Of a stretch of DNA of 29,328 nucleotides, positions 1 through 6,020 are shown in pieces. This DNA comes from a virus. The notes beneath the pieces were generated by a model. The model was not told the DNA's origin. It did no database searches and saw only the letters and a program-made list of their open reading frames with translations. Location of the stretch: the IMG/VR virus record IMGVR_UViG_3300037587_000131, positions 1-29,328 of that record; one strand, given 5' to 3'. The first letter of the stretch is position 1. Each line of letters opens with the position of its first letter. A program made the translations under genes and the position numbers.

Positions 1-242
1 GCTAACGCGTCTGCCGCCTTGCCCAACCGTCCTTCCCGTACATCGAACTGCGTCTTGTCCTGGGTTAGCCGATCCCCTGCGATCTTCTCAGTGGACTCGA
101 TCTGAAGTTTTTGGCGAGCGTCCGCGGCTACCTGTTTTATCTTCTCCCGCTTGGCGTCGCGGAGGTTCTTGCCGTTCTGGACCAAGGCACCCCCCAATCC
201 AACCATGGCCCCTCCTACCGCTTTAGATAACAGCCCGGCCAT
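1..242 (-). CDS. N-terminal part of a virion-region protein (cut by window edge)
   Basis: The visible 80 residues start MAGLLSKAVGG, followed by a glycine-rich hydrophobic stretch (about residues 8-21) and then a charged, probably helical segment rich in K, R, E and Q. The start overlaps the stop of the preceding gene by one base (TAATG), the commonest junction type here, which supports translational coupling. A hydrophobic, glycine-rich start followed by a helix would suit an internal virion or ejection protein, but that is inference from composition and position. No family is recognised. The first six residues are identical to those of the preceding gene. The C-terminus lies beyond position 1. 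Confidence 0.7.
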   Translation of the reverse strand, partial: MAGLLSKAVGGAMVGLGGALVQNGKNLRDAKREKIKQVAADARQKLQIESTEKIAGDRLTQDKTQFDVREGRLGKAADAL

Positions 243-802
243 TATACTTCTCCCTTTTGGGTCAGTCCGGGAAGAACCTGATCGATACCCCCCGCCATTT
301 CAGTTTTCTTCAGCATCTCCACCTCTTGGGCGGCAGCGTCGTTATCGACCAATCCTGCGTCCTGCGCCAACTTCTGGAACACGTCGAGAGTCTGGTACAT
401 AGCGGCTTCCATCTCTTCGTCCGTAAACGAATGGGCTCCCGCCTCTTCAGCCATATCGGCCAAATCTTCCAGTATCTCAATGCCTCCATTGTACAACACG
501 TCGGGGGAGAGAGGCGCACCTGCCTTTTCGGCACTGTCCTGCAACCGCATAACTGTGGACGCAGTGATGTTCGCAATAGCTTCCACAGGGGAAGGGCTGG
601 CTTTAATACGTTCAAGGACCTTGGGCAACCCTTCATCGCTGTATATCAGCTTAAAGGCGTTATCCACAAACTTGTCGTACTGGGCTTGTTCTTCAGGTGA
701 CACATTCGGTTCGTTACCCCCCTGTCCCGGTGTAGGCACAGGTGCGGGCGCCCCCCCCGTAGGAAGAGGGGTTCCCTGTTCTTGGCTGAGAAGTCCGGCC
801 AT
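242..802 (-). CDS. Virion-region protein of unknown function, acidic and helical
   Basis: The 186-residue product begins MAGLLSQEQ, has a proline/glycine-rich linker (about residues 11-35), then an acidic, mainly helical body. There is no signal peptide or membrane segment. The start has an AGGAG ribosome site nine bases upstream. The stop overlaps the start of the next gene by one base. Its place among the long helical and glycine-rich proteins after the lysis cassette fits a capsid-internal or ejection-complex component; this is inferred from gene order only. It is unlikely to be an enzyme, as no catalytic motif is visible. Confidence 0.75.
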   Translation of the reverse strand: MAGLLSQEQGTPLPTGGAPAPVPTPGQGGNEPNVSPEEQAQYDKFVDNAFKLIYSDEGLPKVLERIKASPSPVEAIANITASTVMRLQDSAEKAGAPLSPDVLYNGGIEILEDLADMAEEAGAHSFTDEEMEAAMYQTLDVFQKLAQDAGLVDNDAAAQEVEMLKKTEMAGGIDQVLPGLTQKGEV

Positions 803-814
803 GGTCAGTTGCTC

Positions 815-1633
815 CTATGTTAGATACTGGGTCGAAGGATCGAACCGTTGGGTGGGTGTCTGGGTACCACCGGTCATCTCTGAGCGGCGGGCCGCGGTGA
901 GTAATCCTACATCACCTCCACCCCATGCTGCCCGGCGGGCTTCGGCATCGGCATCGGCCTTCACTCGTGCGGCTTCCGTATAGTCCCTTTGCTCATCGGC
1001 GGAGAGAGCCGCGCCGATTCCCTGCACAACGCCACCGGCGATACCAGACGCCAACTCACTGTTCTTGATCTCATCCCAGAACGAGAGGAGTTTACCTTTC
1101 GGTTCTCCCGCACGGGCGCCTGTGGAATCAGTATACGTTGGGGGGATATCCGGCATAGGATCTCGCAATGTAACCTTGCTAGCAGCCGGAGGCGGAGCAG
1201 CCAAGGTATCTTGACCAGTGTCACCTCTTAATGCCGCGTCACCGGAGCCACCTGAGATATTAGATCCACCGGTAGGGCTACTCAGTGTGTTCTGGCTCCC
1301 GACGAACCCTGTCACACCTCCTGTAACCGCCCCTACAGCCGCGCCACCTACGATACCTTGCTTAATATCACCTCCAGTGGCCGCAGCTATACCTCCGCCA
1401 ATCAGGGACCCATACGACGCCTGGGTCACGGTTCCTCGGAGGGTATCTCCCAAAAGGGAGTCTCCAAAGATATTGTTAATTGTGGTGTTGGTGCCAATGA
1501 ACGTACCGCCGTTAAGGGCTGCGCTGGCAGTGAAGTACAAAGCCCCCGCTGCGATAACGTAAGGTGCTACCTTCTTGACAGTCTTGGTCACCTTTTTGAA
1601 AATCTTCTTTACTGATCTGACTACGCCGCTCAT
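815..1633 (-). CDS. Glycine-zipper, membrane-active protein, candidate ejection protein
   Basis: The start at 1633 is chosen because its ATG overlaps the stop of the acetyltransferase gene (ATGA); a longer upstream extension in the same frame only overlaps that gene. The 272-residue product opens with a lysine-rich amphipathic stretch (VRSVKKIFKKVTKTVKKV), then a hydrophobic segment at about residues 19-35. Several glycine/alanine-rich zones follow (motifs GGGIAAATGG, GGAAVGAVTGG, GIAGGVVQGIG). Near the C-terminus it carries GLLTAARRSE. Such glycine-zipper segments are typical of proteins that insert in membranes, and phage ejection proteins often have them. The role is inferred from composition and context; no named family is recognised. 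Confidence 0.7.
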   Translation of the reverse strand: MSGVVRSVKKIFKKVTKTVKKVAPYVIAAGALYFTASAALNGGTFIGTNTTINNIFGDSLLGDTLRGTVTQASYGSLIGGGIAAATGGDIKQGIVGGAAVGAVTGGVTGFVGSQNTLSSPTGGSNISGGSGDAALRGDTGQDTLAAPPPAASKVTLRDPMPDIPPTYTDSTGARAGEPKGKLLSFWDEIKNSELASGIAGGVVQGIGAALSADEQRDYTEAARVKADADAEARRAAWGGGDVGLLTAARRSEMTGGTQTPTQRFDPSTQYLT

Positions 1634-2076
1634 GACCTTATCTCCATTGTGTACATGACCCCTTCTTGTATGAGGCCCTTCCGTCCGAATAGTTTCTCTA
1701 CCCGGGTATAGTCCCCTACCGCGTCGGTGGCTCCCAGTCGTATCTGCACGACACCTGGGATTCGCCCTGCCCATTCGATAAACGCGTCTAAAAGCGCACC
1801 ACCATCCCTTTGGGCAAAGAAGAATATATCCGTAGCATACTTAACATTAAGAACATGATATAAATCGTCAATCATCCCGATTATAAACCCGGTGACCTTA
1901 CCCTTCCGCTCCGATACAAACAGACATGAGTTCCCGCTTCGGATCGATTCCATCAGTAAGGGCTTAAACTTCCCTTTGAGGTTCATGGGGTACTTTGCGT
2001 ACTTACTGGCACTGTGGGCTTCCACGGCCAAGGCGCAAATCTCAGGTATGTCAACGTAAAGAGCGGGTCGTATCAT
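1630..2076 (-). CDS. GNAT-family N-acetyltransferase-like protein
   Basis: The 148-residue product has the layout of a GCN5-related acetyltransferase: an N-terminal IRPALYVDIPEICALA helix-strand start, a central strand pair (CLFVSERKGKVTGFIIG), then RDGGALLDAFIEWA, which matches the acetyl-CoA pyrophosphate-binding loop and helix in degenerate form (family pattern Q/R-x-x-G-x-G/A), and a late strand with VMYTMEIR. The start at 2076 (MIRP) is preferred over an ATG 15 bases upstream because it gives the ATGA overlap used at many junctions here. GNAT-like genes inside virion-gene modules occur in other podoviruses, where substrate and purpose are mostly unknown. Activity on a protein target in the virion or host is inference. 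Confidence 0.75.
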   Translation of the reverse strand: MIRPALYVDIPEICALAVEAHSASKYAKYPMNLKGKFKPLLMESIRSGNSCLFVSERKGKVTGFIIGMIDDLYHVLNVKYATDIFFFAQRDGGALLDAFIEWAGRIPGVVQIRLGATDAVGDYTRVEKLFGRKGLIQEGVMYTMEIRS

Positions 2077-2792
2077 GCTGGCGACGCCCATTCCAGATCG
2101 ATGTTATAAAATTGCTCTACGAGGCCAAGAGTTGAGTCTCGAATAGCGGCGATATGCTCAAGGTAAATCTCCCGTTGATCGGCGGGAATATCTGGTGAAG
2201 TGGAGATCGTGCGGAACATATCAGCATACGAGTTTTCCATCACTGCGGACATACTCATGGCCCGATCCCGATCGAAGCTCGCTACGTTCATTGCTGCGAT
2301 CTTCTCCGTCGAGGCGATATCCAACCCTTTAAGCGCCTGCGACTGGACCGCTGACTCACTTTGGAGTTGGCTCCGCCCGGCGATATCCTTCGTCAGTAGA
2401 TCGGCACGTTGCGTAGACGCTTCGCTTTGAAGGGCACTTCGCCCGGCGATGTCCTGGGCCAATAGTCCTCCCTTCTGTTCGGACTCCTGGGTGGATAGCT
2501 CGCTTCGCCCCGTAATGTCCTGTTCCAGTAGTCCACTCTGTTGCCGTGACTCCTGCGCGGACAGATTGCGGCCGTATGCCTGGGAGGCATCCTGAGACGC
2601 GATCGGTAACGCGGCGTCAATAGCGGCGCTCACACCAGCGGTGGCGGCTATTGACGAGTTCTGTAGCCCTCGTGACTCCGAGTACTGCTTCGCACGGGTC
2701 TGAGCCTTCTGCATGTAAGCGTTATCTTTAGACAGAAGCCCGGTGATACGGGATTCTACGCTTTCGTCTTTTTCTTCGTATGGTTCGGCCAT
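2073..2792 (-). CDS. Helical protein with four 22-residue repeats, candidate internal virion protein
   Basis: The 239-residue product has four consecutive 22-residue units in its middle, such as QESEQKGGLLAQDIAGRSAL and SEASTQRADLLTKDIAGRSQ, with the pattern x-S-x-Q-x(2-3)-L-L-x-x-D-I-x-G-R-S-x-L. Twenty-two is two hendecads, a period found in amphipathic helices and right-handed coiled coils. GLLSKDN precedes the repeats and a plain helical region follows. There is no signal peptide. The start overlaps the previous stop (TAATG) and the stop overlaps the acetyltransferase start (ATGA). A role inside the capsid or in ejection is inferred from position and helical nature. The repeats are also visible as 66-bp units in the DNA. 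Confidence 0.75.
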   Translation of the reverse strand: MAEPYEEKDESVESRITGLLSKDNAYMQKAQTRAKQYSESRGLQNSSIAATAGVSAAIDAALPIASQDASQAYGRNLSAQESRQQSGLLEQDITGRSELSTQESEQKGGLLAQDIAGRSALQSEASTQRADLLTKDIAGRSQLQSESAVQSQALKGLDIASTEKIAAMNVASFDRDRAMSMSAVMENSYADMFRTISTSPDIPADQREIYLEHIAAIRDSTLGLVEQFYNIDLEWASPA

Positions 2793-3670
2793 TATGCAAA
2801 TCCTTCGTATTTAAAGCGTTCTGCCGGGGTAAGCGCCCCCGCACGGGGGGTTAACTGATCGGCTCTTGAGAGTAGCCCTTTGTTGGGCTGTACCTCCTGT
2901 TCCGATTGTAACTGATCCGCCTGGGTAAGTAGCCCTTTGTTAGACACGGTAGGTGGCGCAGGAGTAGGAGCGAGTGGCGCCGGAGTAGAAACCGATTGAA
3001 CTGCCTCCCTGTCGGAACCTCCACGTTCTGGGCCATACTGATCGTTTCTCCCTATAAGACCAGTACCTCCTTTTTCAGGTACGTCAAGAGCCTTGACTTC
3101 GGTACTCGAACCAAACACATCCATCACCTGATCGAATACTAACCCTGCGTTAACCACAGGGCCGGTCTCTGTCAGACCTACCGTCGGGCCAAACGAACCC
3201 ACCCCAGGGATTCCGAAGTGAACACCTTGTTCCAAAGGCTCTCCGATAAGGGCTTGATTATCTATTTCAAGGTTCACGATACCGCCCGTAAAGAAACTGA
3301 CCACAGACTCAAATACAGAGGCCACTGCATTTAAGGGTCCGTACTCGTCGTTATCAGTGGTTTCCATATCACGGGTCGCTTGGGCGGCTTCCGCCTGCGA
3401 GATTGACCTGGCAGCTTCAGCACGAGCATTATCCGCCCGGGATGCAGCGGCCCTTTGTTCAATTTCCCTATTAATTTCATTGTTACGCGCGCGCGCTTGA
3501 GTCTCTCGTAATTCACGTCTAGCGTCAGCATCAAGCCCAAAACTAGCTTGGCCTCCTTCCCCCCGATCCCCTCCGAAACTATCGTCATCTGCACTGTTAG
3601 CCCCGCCAACATTACCGCGGACGTAACACGTAAAGGGGCAGTGGTACTCGTCTTTAAACAGTTCAGCCAT
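2792..3670 (-). CDS. Virion-region protein of unknown function with C-terminal GLL repeats
   Basis: The 292-residue product has a short start with two cysteines (CPFTCY), a highly charged helical stretch rich in R, A, E and Q (about residues 45-105), a middle domain of mixed strands (LEIDNQALIGEPLEQGVHFG), then a proline/alanine linker. Near the C-terminus are two copies of NKGLL(S/T)xADQL. No family is recognised. One-base TAATG overlaps join it to genes on both sides. It lies just after the lysis genes and before the helical-repeat protein, so an internal virion or ejection role is plausible but unproven. Confidence 0.75.
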   Translation of the reverse strand: MAELFKDEYHCPFTCYVRGNVGGANSADDDSFGGDRGEGGQASFGLDADARRELRETQARARNNEINREIEQRAAASRADNARAEAARSISQAEAAQATRDMETTDNDEYGPLNAVASVFESVVSFFTGGIVNLEIDNQALIGEPLEQGVHFGIPGVGSFGPTVGLTETGPVVNAGLVFDQVMDVFGSSTEVKALDVPEKGGTGLIGRNDQYGPERGGSDREAVQSVSTPAPLAPTPAPPTVSNKGLLTQADQLQSEQEVQPNKGLLSRADQLTPRAGALTPAERFKYEGFA

Positions 3671-4068
3671 TACACCCCTCCCTTAAAGGACATCCATCCG
3701 AACGCACGTACTGCTCGATACATCGTCTGGGCCTTCCACCAGCTAACGCCTAGTGATCGCATGGAGTCATAAAACATATCGTCGGCATCTTTTCTCGACA
3801 CGCCAATCTTAGACCGATAGCACATGTCATGAACGATAGCAGCTTGAAGGTGATTACCAACGAGTGGAATTAGGCTCTGTAACCATTGGGGAATGCTGGC
3901 AAGGTCTGTCTCAAAATATTCGGGGATAATTACGTTGACCGATGTAAGACCGTCCTCAGATGTCCACAACGCTGTGAACTTCTCACGAACAGAGAAAAAC
4001 CATCCTTTGTCATCAGTCGCAGGATGAAATGTTATTGTGGGAAGCCCACTGTATATCTCGGCACTCAT
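3670..4068 (-). CDS. DUF1353-type phage protein
   Basis: The start at 4068 (MSAEIYSG) lies just after the stop of the M15 peptidase gene; longer in-frame starts only overlap that gene. The 132-residue product shows the DUF1353 (PF07087) signature: ETDLASIPQWLQ, then AAIVHDMCYRS, then RKDADDMFYDSMRSLGV and a C-terminal MYRAVRAFGW. The family is frequent in phages next to lysis or tail genes. Its biochemical role is not established; the conserved His-Asp pair (VHD) and Asp residues could form a metal or catalytic site, which is inference. Here it follows the candidate endolysin directly, so a lysis-associated role is possible. Confidence 0.85.
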   Translation of the reverse strand: MSAEIYSGLPTITFHPATDDKGWFFSVREKFTALWTSEDGLTSVNVIIPEYFETDLASIPQWLQSLIPLVGNHLQAAIVHDMCYRSKIGVSRKDADDMFYDSMRSLGVSWWKAQTMYRAVRAFGWMSFKGGV

Positions 4069-4069
4069 G

Positions 4070-4387
4070 CTAATACCCGTTCTTCGGTTGGTATTCCATG
4101 TGGAAGTGATTGCCCTCAAATATAAAATCAAAATCATCGCCGAGAGCGGCCTTTGCCTCAATGCGAATTTCCTCCGTTACCCCTGCAATCTTGATGTGAC
4201 GAGTTCGGAAATCAATGCCACAACCTGTATAGTGTAACGAAGCCCGCGAGTGCTTGCCGTCGATCACAGATGTGATAACGCAGTCTAGCCCATGTTTGGC
4301 AAAGATCGCATCAACGATATGGACGCCAAGCAACAATTCCGGGCGAAGGCCGAGGATACGGACGCCGGGTTTGATTACGATCGCCAT
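4070..4387 (-). CDS. Peptidase M15-type endolysin (D-Ala-D-Ala carboxypeptidase fold)
   Basis: This 105-residue protein carries the zinc-ligand pattern of the M15A/VanY-like peptidases: SxHxxGxGxD (His52, Asp59 in SLHYTGCGIDF) and HFH near the C-terminus (His94/His96, HFHMEY). Family members cleave peptide bonds in peptidoglycan stem peptides, and short single-domain versions are common phage endolysins. It has no signal peptide, so it would depend on a holin; the membrane protein encoded at 4668-4973 is the likely partner. The gene starts at a TAATG overlap with the secreted-protein gene. There is no separate cell-wall-binding domain, as is usual for phages of Gram-negative hosts. Confidence 0.85.
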   Translation of the reverse strand: MAIVIKPGVRILGLRPELLLGVHIVDAIFAKHGLDCVITSVIDGKHSRASLHYTGCGIDFRTRHIKIAGVTEEIRIEAKAALGDDFDFIFEGNHFHMEYQPKNGY

Positions 4388-4671
4388 TAGACGCCTTCCC
4401 CTTCAGAGACCTTCTCCCAACTGTTACCCGCCGAGACTAAACAAGCCTCATTCTCAGGAGATACTAGCACCATCGACCATGTTGTCTCTGATTCCCACTG
4501 TTCAAGTACATACCCAGTAAGAGTAGCTCCCTTATGCGTAGGTTTTTCGCCATACTTATTTTTAAGGTGGGTAGCGATTGCTTCATACTCACCGCAAAGT
4601 GCTTGTTGGGCACTGACCAGGGCCGTACTGCCGAGCAGCGCGACCAATGTTATGGCGAATAAACTTTTCAT
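4387..4671 (-). CDS. Small exported protein in the lysis cassette
   Basis: The 94-residue product has a clear signal peptide: MKSLFAITLVALLGSTALVSA, with a likely cleavage after VSA (about residue 21). The mature part of about 73 residues has two cysteines (QALCGEY and NEACLVSAG) that could form a disulphide in the periplasm. The pattern CGxYEAIATHLKNKYGE, then a strand-rich region and a terminal CLVSAGNSWE, resembles a family of small exported proteins seen in alphaproteobacteria and their phages; its function is unknown. The gene lies between the holin-like gene (ATGA overlap) and the M15 peptidase gene (TAATG overlap), suggesting a role in lysis or envelope damage. Confidence 0.75.
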   Translation of the reverse strand: MKSLFAITLVALLGSTALVSAQQALCGEYEAIATHLKNKYGEKPTHKGATLTGYVLEQWESETTWSMVLVSPENEACLVSAGNSWEKVSEGEGV

Positions 4672-4973
4672 GATTTAATCCTTTCCACCCATGTTGCCAC
4701 GATCCAGACGCCACCCGCAATAACCCCGATCACGCCACACATTTTCAGAAACACGCGATACCCGCCCGTAATGGTGGCGAAGGATCTTTCAAGCGTTTCG
4801 ACTTTATCCGCTAGTGTCTTTTCTTCGGTAATGTGTTCGCTGATAACGTCCCGCAATCCGTCTATTGAACGACCAAGACTTGAAAACCCCATTTCCACGG
4901 TAGTCTCAAGTTTAACTAACCGCTCACCGTGGGTTTCATTTCTGCGTTCATCTCCTAGGTAGTTATCAGCCAT
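4668..4973 (-). CDS. Holin-like protein with one transmembrane segment
   Basis: The 101-residue protein has a charged, coiled-coil-like N-terminal region (about residues 1-65, with HGERLVKLETTVE and TEEKTLADKVETLE), one hydrophobic segment at about residues 77-97 (MCGVIGVIAGGVWIVATWV) and a short basic tail (ERIKS). The plan, soluble coiled coil followed by a C-terminal membrane helix, is that of XhlA-like membrane proteins associated with phage lysis. Its place immediately upstream of the secreted protein and endolysin genes supports a holin or holin-accessory role. Function is inferred from topology and context; a classical three-helix holin is not seen in this window. Confidence 0.7.
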   Translation of the reverse strand: MADNYLGDERRNETHGERLVKLETTVEMGFSSLGRSIDGLRDVISEHITEEKTLADKVETLERSFATITGGYRVFLKMCGVIGVIAGGVWIVATWVERIKS

Positions 4974-4974
4974 A

Positions 4975-5370
4975 TCAAGTAATCCTTCTCCAGCTTTTGT
5001 CGTTTAATCCGCGACCTTTAATGAACTCGTAACGGGGTAATTCACCCGCCGACATTACCCACTTGTATCGGTTATCAAGAATTAAAGTATCATCTTCCAA
5101 ATCAATTGCACAAACTAAATGGTTACCGCCTGTCTCTGCTTTACAGAATATCATACGCAATTTAGCGGCATCAATTCCGCGCCACTTACATATGATTAAA
5201 CAGGTTAAAGCGAACGCATCACAATCGCCCGTAAATTCCTCGCCCCGTTCAACTTCAGCTGCATACTCATCCCAACGCTCAGCTTCATCAAATTTCTTTT
5301 CATCACTTAAATAGATAAATAAACTAAATACCAATTTGTGAACTGCCTCTGCTATTGATTTGTCCGACAT
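4975..5370 (-). CDS. Transglutaminase-like cysteine peptidase
   Basis: The 131-residue protein has the ordered Cys-His-Asp triad of the transglutaminase-like superfamily: GDCDAFALTC (Cys50), GGNHLVCAI (His84) and LILDNRYKW (Asp99). This resembles the bacterial transglutaminase-like cysteine proteinase (BTLCP) group. Family members cleave or cross-link peptide substrates; the phage substrate is unknown. The start overlaps the end of the lipoprotein gene by 19 bases, and the stop lies next to the holin-like gene, so it is part of the lysis gene string. A role in cutting envelope proteins or peptidoglycan peptides is inference. The region is visibly more AT-rich than the capsid genes. Confidence 0.75.
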   Translation of the reverse strand: MSDKSIAEAVHKLVFSLFIYLSDEKKFDEAERWDEYAAEVERGEEFTGDCDAFALTCLIICKWRGIDAAKLRMIFCKAETGGNHLVCAIDLEDDTLILDNRYKWVMSAGELPRYEFIKGRGLNDKSWRRIT

Positions 5371-5540
5371 GCTTCACTCTCCGGCTGGTATTTGCAAAGT
5401 GTATAATCACCCCCAGGTGCAGTTGTAATTCCGCCTTCGCCAAGTAAACGCTTTTGTGGCTGGCAAGCGGTGAGGGCCATTACCGTTACAGCCCCCACCA
5501 GCACCAGAGCAAACAGGCTCAAAGTGCTTGCCCGGCGCAT
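5352..5540 (-). CDS. Small lipoprotein, candidate outer-membrane spanin
   Basis: The 62-residue product starts MRRA, has a hydrophobic signal segment (LSLFALVLVGAVTVMA) and a lipobox LTAC, with lipidation expected at Cys26. The mature part is only about 37 residues and has two further cysteines (TLCKY and EACRT). Short lipoproteins in lysis cassettes are usually o-spanins (Rz1-like), which help disrupt the outer membrane. It is less proline-rich than classical Rz1, and no partner i-spanin is recognised next to it, so the spanin call is tentative. The start overlaps the stop of the frameshifted gene (TAATG). Confidence 0.65.
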   Translation of the reverse strand: MRRASTLSLFALVLVGAVTVMALTACQPQKRLLGEGGITTAPGGDYTLCKYQPESEACRTNQ

Positions 5541-5771
5541 TAGTTTAATCCCTTCTTATACCAAGCCAACAGTATTTCTAATGTCCCTGTTGTTGATAGG
5601 TCAAATACTTCCTGCAACGGTTTTGCCATATCAACAACCCTAGTCCCGTCCCTTTTTTCTTGGTCAAGGAACAATTCAAAAGCTGTACGTTCTGTAGGGT
5701 TGCTTCGCAATACCAAATCATCAACCTTTGTAAACTCAGTTTCGTGGGGGGTGACCTTCGATAATAGCCAT
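5540..5771 (-). pseudogene. Frameshifted small gene: G6/C6 run breaks a 76-77-residue protein
   Basis: This stretch starts with an ATG at 5771 that overlaps the preceding stop (TAATG) and ends with a TAA at 5540 that overlaps the lipoprotein start (TAATG), like a normal gene here. The frame from the ATG reads MAIIEGHPPRN and stops. After the run of six C (5746-5751, G6 on the plus strand) another frame is open to the end and codes a plausible protein: HETEFTKVDDLVLRSNP, then ERTAFELFLDQEKRDG, VVDMAKPLQEVFDL and EILLAWYKKGLN. The total of 232 bases is one more than a multiple of three. Either one base was inserted or misread in the run, or ribosomes shift by +1 at CCC-C. The function is unknown. 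Confidence 0.7.
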
Positions 5772-5980
5772 TATTTCTTGCCTTTCTTTTCGGCGGCAGT
5801 CATTAGCCCATCAGCAACTTCTTTATTCAATTCGATAAGCTGGTCTTTTAATTCTTTAATCTCAGCCTGTAGATCATCAATAGCAACTTGCATCTGTGCA
5901 GCCTGATTAAAGGCTCCATTGCGTTGTGCTTCCATTGCATTAATTAGGCTTTGCGCCTTCTCCAAATCTTGTCGAGCCAT
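5771..5980 (-). CDS. Short coiled-coil protein downstream of the fibre gene
   Basis: The start at 5980 (MARQDLEKAQ) is chosen because it has an AAGGA ribosome site nearby; longer in-frame extensions run into the fibre gene. The 69-residue product is almost entirely helical, with heptad-like spacing in QMQVAIDDLQAEIKELKDQL, and a lysine-rich end (EKKGKK). No family is recognised. Small coiled-coil proteins next to fibre genes can act as assembly chaperones or trimerisation helpers; here that is only suggested by position. The stop overlaps the start of the frameshifted gene, and the two are in neighbouring frames. Confidence 0.7.
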   Translation of the reverse strand: MARQDLEKAQSLINAMEAQRNGAFNQAAQMQVAIDDLQAEIKELKDQLIELNKEVADGLMTAAEKKGKK

Positions 5981-6001
5981 AGTATTATTCCTTCGTGTTG
6001 T

Positions 6002-6015
6002 GGGCAGAATTGCCC
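6002..6015 (-). terminator. Short hairpin after the fibre gene, possible weak terminator
   Basis: GGGCA-GAAT-TGCCC forms a five-pair stem with a four-base loop in the 40-base gap between the fibre stop and the next start. No T-run follows on the minus strand, so intrinsic termination would be weak. It could instead slow RNA decay or separate fibre translation from the lysis region. Confidence 0.3.
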
Positions 6016-6020
6016 GGTTG

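Noticed and set aside
815-1774. Longer start for the glycine-zipper protein
   Set aside because: The extra N-terminal part lies inside the acetyltransferase gene and is rich in R, G and H with no pattern; ATG at 1633 has an ATGA overlap.
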